DNA from: Rhodoligotrophos sp. CJ14 | Lineage (GTDB): Bacteria; Pseudomonadota; Alphaproteobacteria; Rhizobiales; Im1 | Reading direction: 5' to 3' | Assembly: GCF_038811545.1 (NCBI RefSeq) | Contig: NZ_CP133319.1 | Span: forward strand, 744,001 to 808,000 | DNA length: 64,000 nt | Shown: positions 37,053 to 45,151 of the stretch, one piece after another | How positions within the stretch are numbered: position 1 is the first letter of the stretch | Layout: every line of letters starts with the position of its first letter | Notes under the pieces: generated by a model | What the model was told of the DNA's origin: nothing | The model's input: the letters and a program-made list of their open reading frames with translations, nothing else | Database searches by the model: none | Made by a program: the position numbers and the translations under genes

Positions 37053-38141
37053 ATGTCAGATGTGCGCTTGACGGCCGTGAAGAAATGGTACGGCCGGGTT
37101 CTGGCGGTCAACGGGATCTCGCTTTCCGTTGACCGTGGCGAGATGGTGAGCTTCCTCGGCCCCAGCGGCTGCGGCAAGACCACGACCCTGCGCATGATCG
37201 CAGGCCTGGAGGAGCCTGACGAGGGCGAGATCACCATTCGCAACACACGCGTGAACAATGTGCCCACCTATCGGCGCAACATTGGCATGGTGTTCCAGAA
37301 CTACGCCCTTTTCCCGCACATGACGGTCTACCAGAACATCGCGTTCGGATTGTCGATGCGGAAGCAGCCGCGCAGCGAAATCGACCGCAACGTCAAGGAT
37401 GTCATGCGCCTCGTCCGGTTGGACAGCCAGGGCGACCGCCTTCCCTCGCAGCTCTCCGGTGGCCAGCGCCAGCGCGTGGCACTGGCGCGCGCCATCGTGA
37501 CCAAGCCCGATGTCCTGCTTCTGGACGAGCCGCTCGGCGCCTTGGACAAGAAGCTGAGAGAGCAGATGCAGATAGAAATCCGCTCGCTCCAGCGCGAGGT
37601 CGGCATCACGACCATTTTTGTCACGCATGACCAGGAAGAGGCACTCACCCTTTCGGATCGGATCGTGGTGATGGAGAGTGGGTGCATCGTCCAGGTCGGC
37701 ACGCCCGAGCAAATCTACCGGCAGCCCGCCACCCCCTTCGTTTCCGATTTCATTGGCATTTCAAATGCCCTGAAGGGCAGAGTGGAAACTGTCGAGGCAC
37801 CGCTGGCCAAGGTCCGGCTGCAGGGCAGCGGGTCTTTGGTGACGGTCCCACACGCAGCCGGCATTGCCGTGGGCCAAGAGGTCAGCGTCTTGATCAGGCC
37901 GGAGAATATCGTCTTGTCCGATCTGCCGAGCGAGGGGTTCAATGTCGCAACCGGCACCGTCACCCATGTCATCTATACCGGTGCCCTGACCTATTACCAT
38001 CTCACGGATGGTGCTAGCCTTCGCTATATCGCGCTGGCGACCAATGCTGCCACTGGCGCTGCCGGCGCCCATCCGAGCATTGGCGAGACTGTGACATTCG
38101 GCTGGGGATACGAGGCCTCGCGCCTTTTGCCAGCAGGCTGA
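37053..38141 (+). CDS. ABC transporter ATP-binding protein, PotA type
   Basis: This 362-residue ATPase has Walker A GPSGCGKTT, signature LSGGQRQRV, Walker B LLLDEPLGALD and the H-loop in THDQEEA. A C-terminal TOBE domain occupies about residues 240-362. The TOBE domain and operon order match the spermidine/putrescine and related importers. It energises the two permeases encoded upstream. Confidence 0.93.
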   Translation: MSDVRLTAVKKWYGRVLAVNGISLSVDRGEMVSFLGPSGCGKTTTLRMIAGLEEPDEGEITIRNTRVNNVPTYRRNIGMVFQNYALFPHMTVYQNIAFGLSMRKQPRSEIDRNVKDVMRLVRLDSQGDRLPSQLSGGQRQRVALARAIVTKPDVLLLDEPLGALDKKLREQMQIEIRSLQREVGITTIFVTHDQEEALTLSDRIVVMESGCIVQVGTPEQIYRQPATPFVSDFIGISNALKGRVETVEAPLAKVRLQGSGSLVTVPHAAGIAVGQEVSVLIRPENIVLSDLPSEGFNVATGTVTHVIYTGALTYYHLTDGASLRYIALATNAATGAAGAHPSIGETVTFGWGYEASRLLPAG

Positions 38142-38196
38142 CCATCCCGGAGCATTTCGACAGCGCGCATGTTTGCGCGTCTTCACTGAGGATCAA

Positions 38197-39369
38197 ATGG
38201 CGTCAAATCATTCCGCGCGTAGCGAGGTTCTGGCCTGGCTGGAAGGCCATGAAGCAGAGATGTTCAGCCTGCTGGAAAAGGTGGTCAATGCCGACAGCGG
38301 CAGCCGCGACGAAGCGGGCCTTGCAACCGTCGCGCGTCATTTCGAGGAGGCCCTTCAAGGCTCGGGCCTTCAAACGAGACTTTATCCGCAGCCGGGATAT
38401 GGCACCTGCCTCGTCGCCGCCGTTCAAGGTGAAGCCGGCCCATCGCGCGACCATTACCTGCTCATGGGCCATATGGACACGGTCTTCCCGAAGGGCACGG
38501 CTGCTGCCCGGCCCTATTCCGTGACAGACGGCATGGCCCATGGGCCCGGCGTCGCCGATATGAAATCGGGCCTGGTGATGAACACCTTCATCGCCAAGGC
38601 CTTTGCCGAGCTCAAAATTTCAACCCGCCCGATCCAGGTGCTTTACACCTGCGACGAGGAGATCGCCTCCCCCGCCTCGCGCACGCTCATCACCGAGATG
38701 GCGAGGCATGCGCGCGCGGTGTTCAATGCGGAGCCGGGCCGTGTCAGCGGCAATTTCGTCAGCGAGCGCAAGGGCGCCTTCTTCATCGATTTCGAGGTCA
38801 CGGGCATTCCCGCCCATTCCGGCGTCAATCATGACAAGGGCCGCAGCGCCATCGAAGCCCTCGCCCGCAAGATCATCGAGCTCCACGCCCTCACCGATCC
38901 GGCCACGGGCGTCACCGCCAATGTGGGGACTGTCCATGGCGGCCAGTCGATCAACACGGTCGCCCCTTACGTGAAGGCGCAGCTCGACATCCGCTTCACC
39001 CATCACGTGGATAAGGAGAGGCTCTATAGGCGGATTTCCGATATCATCCATCATGTGCATGTGGATGGGACGGCCGCCAAAATCACCCATGAGAGCAATT
39101 TCCTGCCGCTGTTCCCGACCAAGGCGAGCGAACAGGTGATCGAGGCCTATCGCGCCTGTGCCCATTCGCTCGGTCTCATGATCGAGGGCGAGCCCACCGG
39201 CGGCTCGGCCGATAGCGGCTTTGCCCTGGCGGCGGGTGCCCCCACCGTCTGTGGCACGGGCCCCGTGGGCGGCAATGCGCACACCCCAGAGGAATATTGC
39301 GATCTCAGCACCTTCGTGCCGAGGGCCCAAGCGGTTGCCGCCACCATTCTTGCGCTCGAAAATGCCTGA
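38197..39369 (+). CDS. M20 family peptidase (glutamate carboxypeptidase-like)
   Basis: This 390-residue zinc-dependent M20 hydrolase shows the metal and catalytic residues in LMGHMDTV, GVADMKSG, CDEEI, AEPG and NAHTPEE. It is closest in kind to carboxypeptidase G2, which removes C-terminal glutamate from folate-like amides. The start at 38197 has GAGG five bases upstream; an in-frame ATG at 38173 is less likely. It has no signal peptide and so acts on the imported compound. With the transporter it suggests that the substrate is an N-acyl amino acid or dipeptide-like molecule (inference). Confidence 0.9.
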   Translation: MASNHSARSEVLAWLEGHEAEMFSLLEKVVNADSGSRDEAGLATVARHFEEALQGSGLQTRLYPQPGYGTCLVAAVQGEAGPSRDHYLLMGHMDTVFPKGTAAARPYSVTDGMAHGPGVADMKSGLVMNTFIAKAFAELKISTRPIQVLYTCDEEIASPASRTLITEMARHARAVFNAEPGRVSGNFVSERKGAFFIDFEVTGIPAHSGVNHDKGRSAIEALARKIIELHALTDPATGVTANVGTVHGGQSINTVAPYVKAQLDIRFTHHVDKERLYRRISDIIHHVHVDGTAAKITHESNFLPLFPTKASEQVIEAYRACAHSLGLMIEGEPTGGSADSGFALAAGAPTVCGTGPVGGNAHTPEEYCDLSTFVPRAQAVAATILALENA

Positions 39370-39405
39370 TTTCCAAGCCATGCCGCACCATCCGGGAGAA
39401 GACCG

Positions 39406-40254
39406 ATGACCCAGAAGAAATTGATGGCCTGCTTGACCTTTGACTTCGACGCATGGTCGGGGCTTGCCGCCCGCGGCATGCTGACCCCGACGCCGGTCTC
39501 GCGCGGTGAGTTCGGCGTGGTGGCCGTTCCCCGCATCCTCGAGCTGCTCAAGCGCTACGGCATCACCGCCTCGTTCTACACGCCCGGAATTGTCATCGAG
39601 ACCTATCCACGCAGCGTCGAGGCGATCGTCGCAGCCGGCCATGAGATGGGCAATCATGGCTATACCCATGTTCCCCCCTCAAATCTCTCGAGAGAGCAGG
39701 AAGAAGAGAGCCTGGTGAAGGGCGGGGAAGCGGTCGAGAAATTCTGGGGCCGCCGTCCGGCCGGCTATCGCTCGCCCTCATGGGATCTCAGCGACAACAC
39801 CGTCGATCTCTTGCTGAAGCATGGTTATCTCTATGACAGCAGCATGATGGCCCATGATCACTCGCCCTATCGGGTCCGGCAGGGCGACAAGGTCTATGTC
39901 GACCGCCCGATGGAGTTCGGAACCGTCACCAATCTCTATGAAATGCCCGTCGCCTGGAGCCTCGATGACTTCCCGCATTTCGAGTTCATGCGCACGCCGA
40001 CCAGCGTCACCAACGCGCTGATGAACACCAATGGCGTGCTCTCGAACTGGCTGGACGATTTCGAATATATGCGCCGGACCTGCGATTGGGGCGTGCTCAC
40101 CTATACCTGCCATCCCTATGTGATCGGCCGCGGCCACAGAATGCTGTTCCTCGAGCGCCTCATCGAGGGTCTGATGTCGAAGGGCGCCGAGTTCGTGACC
40201 ATGGAAGCGGCGGTTCATGCCTTCCAGGCGCGCGAAAAGGCGGGCCTGGCGTAA
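39406..40254 (+). CDS. Polysaccharide deacetylase (NodB-fold), metal site intact
   Basis: This 282-residue NodB-fold hydrolase has motif 1 TFDFD (residues 11-15, D13 and D15), the metal His-x3-His in NHGYTH, and motif 3 RSPSW. It has no signal peptide, so it is probably a cytoplasmic amidohydrolase of the peptidoglycan-deacetylase-like/cyclic-imidase group rather than a cell-wall enzyme. It ends the RpiR-flanked operon. Its counterpart at 30644-31543 has lost the metal residues. Confidence 0.88.
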   Translation: MTQKKLMACLTFDFDAWSGLAARGMLTPTPVSRGEFGVVAVPRILELLKRYGITASFYTPGIVIETYPRSVEAIVAAGHEMGNHGYTHVPPSNLSREQEEESLVKGGEAVEKFWGRRPAGYRSPSWDLSDNTVDLLLKHGYLYDSSMMAHDHSPYRVRQGDKVYVDRPMEFGTVTNLYEMPVAWSLDDFPHFEFMRTPTSVTNALMNTNGVLSNWLDDFEYMRRTCDWGVLTYTCHPYVIGRGHRMLFLERLIEGLMSKGAEFVTMEAAVHAFQAREKAGLA

Positions 40255-40269
40255 GCTGAGACAACGAAG

Positions 40270-40306
40270 CCGCGGGCGATCACGGGCTGATCGAGCCCGC
40301 CCGCGG
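40270..40306 (+). terminator. Strong hairpin after the Pot-type operon
   Basis: An outer stem CCGCGGGC/GCCCGCGG and an inner stem GGGCT/AGCCC with a 5-nt loop lie 15 nt after the NodB-fold gene. There is no T-run, so it may be a weak terminator or an mRNA-stabilising hairpin. Confidence 0.5.
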
Positions 40307-40772
40307 GCTGCCACGCCGTACGTTCCTTGGTGGCTTGTAACGCTTCAGGACAGCTGAGAACGATTGGCGGCGAGATTACGCGTCGTGAACGGCCCAACTG
40401 GCGGGCCGAAGCCGACGCAACGGAAAGCTGGGTCTAGCTGTCGATGAAGGTGAGAGCGAATGTCCGAATTGCGGTGGTTTTTGCACGGTTCGCTCTTGGC
40501 CATTGCGTACATCCACACTCGGACGACGGCCAGCGCCGGTTTGCGGCCACTCAAGTGGCCGTCAGGGGCAGGAGGTCACCCACCCTGCTAATCCGAATCA
40601 TCAAACAGGGCTTGTAGCAGCGCCCGGCCGTCGGCCTTGCCCACGGCTGAACGCCACCGACTTAGCCCTGCCGACCAGATCGTAAGATCAGGCCGGAGGA
40701 GCCACAGCCGAGGGGCGAAGTCGCTTACGTTAGCGGTTGAGAGCGGCCAGGGCATTAGGTATCGTCAACCCC
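40307..40772. other. Non-coding stretch upstream of the TIR gene
   Basis: No reading frame here has a supported start and coding character. An 8-bp inverted repeat, AGAGCGAA (40453-40460) and TTCGCTCT (40489-40496), is present. The composition and codon-free texture differ from the operon on the left, which fits an acquired or decayed segment. Confidence 0.5.
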
Positions 40773-41468
40773 ATGGCAAGATGCACAGCACCAGTACATG
40801 GCCATCGCACAGCGAGCGGTCGAGCGGCCTGCCCAGCGTGTGGTGGCGGCATTAGCCGCCATAGCGGCTACGGGTCGTACTCGTACCGACCCTACTCTTC
40901 GTCAGCGAGTAGCGGAGGCGGCCGGAGCAGTGGAGGTGGGTCCGGCAGCAGCAGGAAACCGAGATGGTCGCCAGCAGGTTCGTCCGTCGTGTACACGGAC
41001 GCACAGGTGCGATCACTCACGCCAATCCGCAGCAGCGTCGAGAATCGACCGCTCCTACCTGACCGTCGAGATGTCTTTCTCTGCCACGCGTGGGACGACC
41101 GGAAAGGGGCCGCCAAGCAGCTGCACGATCTGCTCGAGTCGCACGGTGTCTCTGTCTGGTTCAGCGAGAAGGACGTCTCCCTCGGCACGACGTTGCTCCG
41201 CGAAATCGACAAGGGACTGGCGAAGTCGCGAATCGGGATCGTGCTGGTAACCCCTGCTCTGCTGCGCCGCATCCAAGGAGAGGGCGTCGCTGAGAAAGAG
41301 TTATCTGCACTGTTGGCGCGTGACCTGCTCGTTCCCATCGTGCACGACACGACGTACGAAGCTCTTCGTGAAGTCAGCCCCCTACTCGGCTCGCGAAGCG
41401 GCTTGAGCACTGCAGAAGAGCCGATGGCAGACGTCGCGGCCAAGCTCGCGGAGCTGGTCGCCCCCTAG
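40773..41468 (+). CDS. TIR domain protein with N-terminal zinc-ribbon-like motif
   Basis: The 231-residue protein starts with MARCTAPVHGHRTAS, followed by ACPACG. Cys4, His9, His11, Cys20 and Cys23 could bind zinc. A Ser/Gly/Tyr-rich linker (30-60) follows, and a TIR domain begins at RRDVFLCHAWDD (98). The NADase-type glutamate is Glu144 in LLREIDKGL. Bacterial TIR proteins often deplete NAD in anti-phage defence. No Thoeris sensor or cOAD partner is adjacent. It lies alone between an operon end and tRNA-Ser. ATG 40737 is an alternative start. Confidence 0.85.
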   Translation: MARCTAPVHGHRTASGRAACPACGGGISRHSGYGSYSYRPYSSSASSGGGRSSGGGSGSSRKPRWSPAGSSVVYTDAQVRSLTPIRSSVENRPLLPDRRDVFLCHAWDDRKGAAKQLHDLLESHGVSVWFSEKDVSLGTTLLREIDKGLAKSRIGIVLVTPALLRRIQGEGVAEKELSALLARDLLVPIVHDTTYEALREVSPLLGSRSGLSTAEEPMADVAAKLAELVAP

Positions 41469-41534
41469 CTTATGGCCGGGGTGGCGCATCTGACGTCGCA
41501 CAAAGCGGTACAGGGCTGGCGAGGCCGCGCCCCA

Positions 41535-41550
41535 GTGTGTTTCCACACAC
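41535..41550 (+). terminator. Weak hairpin behind the TIR gene
   Basis: GTGTGT and ACACAC arms with a TTCC loop are followed by CCCTTT, 67 nt after the TIR stop. It is a possible terminator only. Confidence 0.3.
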
Positions 41551-41700
41551 CCTTTGCTACACCGCTGCTCCCGTGTCGACCCTGTAAAAGCGAGTTTGCA
41601 TGCAACGAGTGCCACGCGTCTCGACGGTCAAGCGTGCGTTAGAGCTGCGAGTGCGGCAATCGGCGGAAATCTCGCACCACAGGGGGCAATCGGCGGCGGT

Positions 41701-41790
41701 TGGCGGAGGGGGTGGGATTCGAACCCACGGTGCGCTTGCACGCACGGCGGTTTTCAAGACCGCTGCCTTAAACCACTCGGCCACCCCTCC
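41701..41790 (-). tRNA. tRNA-Ser (UGA)
   Basis: The 90-nt gene has an encoded CCA, anticodon UGA in loop CUUGAAA, a long class II variable arm, and the G-rich acceptor stem GGAGGGG typical of serine tRNAs. Its 3' end faces the TIR gene, the side on which integrative elements usually insert. Confidence 0.96.
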
Positions 41791-41976
41791 AGCGCGATCA
41801 GGGCAAAGCCCGCTGATATGCCTTAGGCCGGACCGGGTTCTATCATCCGCTCGCGGCCTTGCAAACCCCGCAATGTCGATACGCGCACAGATCCCGCCGA
41901 GAGCCATGGATTGCGACGGCATTGTGCGATGATCTCGCAACTTCCCTCAACGCCATTGCTTCGAGGGCACTCTCAC

Positions 41977-42357
41977 TCAAAAGCAAGGCCTGAGCGCTGC
42001 GAGCACCGGTCCCTCCCACTCGGGGAAGACGTAGAGATCAACCACCGTTTCGCCCTGGGACAGCACCATGAGGCGCACCCAATAGGGCCGCAACGGCCCA
42101 ATGAGGTTGTCGCCGTAGAGAGGCGCGACCTTGGCGATGACATTGGGCTCCTGGATGCTCACCCGATGCAGGATCGGCAGGCCGGCCGGGGATGATTGCT
42201 CGAAGGCCCGGTCCAGCGCGCCGACAACGCAGGCGATGCTGGCCTTGAATGGCCGCTTCGCCACCCAGCTCGCCACCGGCGGCTCATCGCGCAGGGTTGG
42301 GCCTCCGCAGCCGGCCAGCAGGAGCGCCAGCGCTAGCGCTAAAACATACTGTTTCAT
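41977..42357 (-). CDS. Predicted lipoprotein of unknown function
   Basis: The 126-residue protein has a signal peptide with lipobox LLAGC (Cys at about residue 18), so it should be lipid-anchored. The mature part contains RPYWVRLMVLSQGETVVDLYVFPEWEGPV-type beta-rich sequence that I do not recognise as a named family. The ATG at 42357 sits directly before the signal peptide; the in-frame upstream extension is not signal-like. It is a single gene. Confidence 0.7.
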   Translation of the reverse strand: MKQYVLALALALLLAGCGGPTLRDEPPVASWVAKRPFKASIACVVGALDRAFEQSSPAGLPILHRVSIQEPNVIAKVAPLYGDNLIGPLRPYWVRLMVLSQGETVVDLYVFPEWEGPVLAALRPCF

Positions 42358-42473
42358 AGCTGTTTCCCCGGTCTCGCCCGCTGCGCCGACGTGTAGCTTG
42401 ATTCTCTCTGAGTGAATAATGCGCGGAGAGCGCGGCGCAATCAATGATAAGCGGTGCTTATCCCCTCGCCCGC

Positions 42474-42725
42474 TCAGTTTCTTGGGGTTCCAGGCGGCGG
42501 CAGGCGCTCTGCCCGGTCTGCCATGCGCAAAAGCGCGCCCGCCAATGCGCGTGCCTGCGCGGAGGTGAGCACGAGCTGCACCGCTTCGAGCCCGGGTTTT
42601 TCCGCATGACCCGAGCCATGCTCGATGCGCAGGGCGCAGGCTGTCTCCGCCACGACCGCCGTCTCATAGCCCGCGAGCGGCCGGAGCAGGATCATGCCGC
42701 TCTCATCCTTGGTCCATTCGGCCAT
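42474..42725 (-). CDS. Small conserved-looking hypothetical protein
   Basis: This 83-residue protein has no recognised domain. GGAGGGG lies six bases before the ATG, which supports translation. It has an internal stretch of alternating hydrophobic residues (AGYETAVVAETACALRIEH) and an Ala-rich helix near the C-terminus. It is soluble by appearance. Confidence 0.6.
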   Translation of the reverse strand: MAEWTKDESGMILLRPLAGYETAVVAETACALRIEHGSGHAEKPGLEAVQLVLTSAQARALAGALLRMADRAERLPPPGTPRN

Positions 42726-42758
42726 GCCATTCCCCTCCGCTGATCAGCCCGGGACCTT

Positions 42759-42806
42759 AGAGCATTTTCGAGCGAAGCGGGTACCGGTTCGCGTGAAGAA
42801 AATGCG
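42759..42806. repeat. Rhizobial-type palindromic repeat
   Basis: Two nested inverted repeats, GCATTTTC/GAAAATGC (42762-42769 and 42798-42805) and GCGAA/TTCGC inside, give a long imperfect hairpin around GGGTACCGG. From memory this sequence type is a common intergenic palindrome in Hyphomicrobiales genomes. It lies just upstream of the 83-residue gene. Confidence 0.6.
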
Positions 42807-42866
42807 AGCAAGGGAACTGGCCGCGCGAAGCTTACTCGCCGGCCAGTCCGGTTGAAACCTTGGGGC

Positions 42867-43073
42867 TTAGTGGGTCCAGCTGGACTCGGTGGCGTTGAGA
42901 TGGTCGGCCGGCTGGACAGGTTCCTGCGCGACCGCCGGGTGATGCAGGTGAAAGACCGGCGGGAACGGGTTCCAAGACTTCACGACGATTGTCTCGACCG
43001 TGCCTCCATTGGAACCAGAGCCGCTTATATCCACCGAAGCGGGGTCTTGGGTCATCACCGGAGCGAAAGTCAT
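42867..43073 (-). CDS. Small hypothetical protein with strong ribosome site
   Basis: This 68-residue protein has no recognised family. It is rich in Ser, Gly and Pro, with a His-rich middle (FHLHHPAVAQ). GGAGG stands six bases before the ATG, the main evidence that it is real. It has no clear membrane segment. It lies between a palindromic repeat and the general stress response locus. Confidence 0.5.
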   Translation of the reverse strand: MTFAPVMTQDPASVDISGSGSNGGTVETIVVKSWNPFPPVFHLHHPAVAQEPVQPADHLNATESSWTH

Positions 43074-43226
43074 AATGTGCCTCCAAATTTCAGAGCACGC
43101 CGACCTTAAATGGCTGATCAGAGTTTTCCTACTTAAGGTTGTGTAATTTGGCCCCGCTCAACGCCTCCGGTGGATTTGGCACCCACCAAGGCGCGCCAAG
43201 CTGCAACGACCGGTCTCATGGCGAGG

Positions 43227-43266
43227 GGCTAGAGCTTCGCTGTTCTTGTGGCGAAACGCTCTAGCC
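43227..43266. repeat. Strong hairpin downstream of ecfG
   Basis: GGCTAGAGC pairs with GCTCTAGCC, and TTCGC pairs with GCGAA after a 2-nt bulge, around a 10-nt loop. It may end the nepR-ecfG transcript. The flank GCGAGGGGCTAGAG (43221-43234) recurs in inverse orientation at 45182-45195, downstream of phyR. Confidence 0.5.
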
Positions 43267-43331
43267 GGCCTCCTGTCGGCGGCGAGAGTGCCGTGGCTTG
43301 TCCAGATGGGCGCGACTGGGATCGCGTCCAC

Positions 43332-43904
43332 TCACCGTCTTTGAAATTGCGAGGATGCGGTTCCAGCAAGGCTCAGCACCGCCTCGGACGTGGCGTCGTT
43401 GCTGAATTCCCCTGCGTTTTCGAGCGCGAGGAGCTCGATGAGGCGACGCCTCGCGCGGCTCACCCGGCTTTTCACCGTGCCGACCCGGCAGCCGCAGATC
43501 TCCGCTGCTTCCTCATAGGAAAAGCCGGAGGCGCCCACCAGGATGAGGGCCTCGCGCTGCTCTTCCGGCAGATCGGCGAGGGCGGCGCGAAAATCCTGGA
43601 AATCCATGTGGCTGTCCTGGCGGGGAATGTCGACGAGCCTGGTTTCAGCCTCCCCTTCCCCGTTATCGACCTCGTTGCGCCGCCGTCTTCGCTCGGAATA
43701 GAAGGCGTTGCGCAGGATCGTGAACAGCCATGCCCTGAGATTGGTGCCTTCCTGGAAGCTCTCGATATTGGCCCAGGAGCGCATCAATGTCTCCTGAACG
43801 AGATCATCCGCCTCGTCGCTATTGCCGCATAGCGAATAGGCGAAGGCGCGCAGATTGGGGATCTGGCTGATCAGCAATGTCCGCAGATTACCTGATACGG
43901 TCAT
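43332..43904 (-). CDS. ecfG: ECF sigma factor EcfG, general stress response
   Basis: This 190-residue ECF sigma factor of the EcfG (ECF15) group has region 2 (FAYSLCGNSDEADDLVQETLMRSW) and region 4 (PEEQREALILVGASGFSYEEAAEICGC). It directs RNA polymerase to stress genes with GGAAC-N16/17-CGTT promoters. It is held inactive by NepR until phosphorylated PhyR captures NepR. Its ATG overlaps the nepR stop by four bases. Confidence 0.93.
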   Translation of the reverse strand: MTVSGNLRTLLISQIPNLRAFAYSLCGNSDEADDLVQETLMRSWANIESFQEGTNLRAWLFTILRNAFYSERRRRRNEVDNGEGEAETRLVDIPRQDSHMDFQDFRAALADLPEEQREALILVGASGFSYEEAAEICGCRVGTVKSRVSRARRRLIELLALENAGEFSNDATSEAVLSLAGTASSQFQRR

Positions 43905-44131
43905 GCGTCATCCGACCCTTTCTTCTGCGCCTCTAGCTGAGCCATGAGGTTCAGCAGGCGATCGGGGATCGGTTGCTTGACAACGTCCTCGTAAAGGGCC
44001 TTGAGCTGGCGTCCGAGCCTTTCCTGGATTTTCTTATCCACTACCGGATTGTTCTGGTCGCCTCTTTGCTCTTCCAAATTGGTCGAGGGATCGACGCTCG
44101 CCCCCATGTCATCATTTTCCCTGGTCACCAT
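43901..44131 (-). CDS. nepR: NepR anti-sigma factor
   Basis: This 76-residue anti-sigma factor carries the NepR helix pair IQERLGRQLKALYEDVVKQP-IPDRLLNL in its C-terminal half. The N-terminus is variable and charged. It binds EcfG and is released by PhyR-P. The ATG at 44131 is taken; an in-frame ATG at 44107 is possible. An EcfG-type promoter on the minus strand lies 64-89 bp upstream, giving positive feedback. Confidence 0.9.
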   Translation of the reverse strand: MVTRENDDMGASVDPSTNLEEQRGDQNNPVVDKKIQERLGRQLKALYEDVVKQPIPDRLLNLMAQLEAQKKGSDDA

Positions 44132-44194
44132 GATCGTCCATTTCGCAAGGCCCCTTTTTGCCGGAACAGCGCACTGGCCCCACCGGTAGAATTT

Positions 44195-44220
44195 AACGCC
44201 GGATGCTCTGGACCGGTTCC
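44195..44220 (-). promoter_or_regulatory. EcfG-type promoter of nepR-ecfG
   Basis: On the minus strand GGAAC and CGTT are separated by 17 nt, matching the EcfG consensus. It reads into nepR. Confidence 0.75.
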
Positions 44221-44229
44221 CTGAGCCGG

Positions 44230-44254
44230 GGAACTTTTTGATGGCCCATTCGTT
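44230..44254 (+). promoter_or_regulatory. EcfG-type promoter of phyR
   Basis: GGAAC (44230-44234) and CGTT (44251-44254) are separated by 16 nt on the plus strand. It reads into phyR, whose start is 93 bp downstream. It lies 10 bp from the opposite EcfG-type promoter. Confidence 0.75.
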
Positions 44255-44347
44255 TAGCGGGTGCCAACTTATTCATCGGGCGCTGTCGCGGCTGAGGTTG
44301 CGGCTGCTCCGGCCCGAACCCCACCGGTGGTATCAGAGAGGGAACCA

Positions 44348-45151
44348 ATGCCGCTTACTGAGAAGATTGCCCCGAATATCCCTTATCTGAGGCGCTTCGC
44401 CCGTGCGCTTTGCGGCAATCAGAGCAGCGGTGATGCCTATGTTGCAGCCACGCTGGAGGCGATCATCGCTGATCCCTCCTCCTTTCCGTCAGACCAGGAC
44501 CCGCGCGTTGCCCTGTTCAAGACCTTCCTGAAGATCTGGCAATCCCTTGAAGTGAACCAGCGCGAAGATGGCCCCGGTGCAAGTCCTGCGGCCATGGCCG
44601 AGCGTCGGCTGGAGCAGCTGCCCCCGCGCCCCCGCCAAGCCTTCTTGCTCACCGCTGTCGAGAGCTTTTCGCCCGATCAGGTTCAGACCATTCTCGATGT
44701 TTCCCCGGAGGAGCTGGACGAGCTCCTGGATACGGCAGGTCGCGAGATCGCCCGGCAGGTGGCGACCGAGATTTTGATCATCGAGGATGAGCCGATCATC
44801 GCCATGGATCTGGAGGCGCTCGTCGAGGGTCTTGGCCATTCGGTCCTGGGCATCGCGCGCACCCACAAGGAAGCGGTTGGCGAGGTCCAGAAGAAGCGGC
44901 CCGGCCTCATCCTCGCCGATATCCAGCTGGCGGATGGAAGCTCGGGCCTTGATGCAGTCAATGAGATTCTCGGCGGGCTCGAGGTGCCGGTGATCTTCAT
45001 CACTGCCTATCCCGAACGGCTGCTGACCGGAGATCGCCCGGAACCCACCTTCCTGATCACCAAGCCATTCCAGCCCGATATGGTGAAGGCCATGATCAGC
45101 CAGGCCCTCTTCTTCGACACCAGGGCCCATAACCGGGGCGCCGCAGCCTAG
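44348..45151 (+). CDS. phyR: PhyR response regulator, anti-anti-sigma factor
   Basis: The 267-residue protein has a sigma-factor-like N-terminal domain (about 1-135) and a C-terminal receiver (about 142-260). The phospho-acceptor Asp is in LILADIQLADG, the acidic pair in IEDEP and the Lys in ITKPF. When phosphorylated it binds NepR and frees EcfG. The ATG at 44348 follows GAGAGGGAACC; an upstream in-frame start at 44261 would extend past the conserved domain. No partner histidine kinase (HWE type) is encoded in the window. Confidence 0.95.
   Translation: MPLTEKIAPNIPYLRRFARALCGNQSSGDAYVAATLEAIIADPSSFPSDQDPRVALFKTFLKIWQSLEVNQREDGPGASPAAMAERRLEQLPPRPRQAFLLTAVESFSPDQVQTILDVSPEELDELLDTAGREIARQVATEILIIEDEPIIAMDLEALVEGLGHSVLGIARTHKEAVGEVQKKRPGLILADIQLADGSSGLDAVNEILGGLEVPVIFITAYPERLLTGDRPEPTFLITKPFQPDMVKAMISQALFFDTRAHNRGAAA

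Noticed and set aside
40798-41250. Second plus-strand frame of 150 residues across the TIR gene
   Set aside because: It overlaps the TIR coding region in another frame and has no domain; the TIR frame is clearly the real one.
41640-41710. Possible tRNA-Ser att-site duplication
   Set aside because: Repeated GGCAATCGGCGG segments are short and simple; no copy of the tRNA 3' end was found near 40.3 kb, and there is no integrase.
42459-42900. Plus-strand ORFs opposite the 83- and 68-residue genes
   Set aside because: They lack ribosome sites and are explained as shadows of the minus-strand frames.
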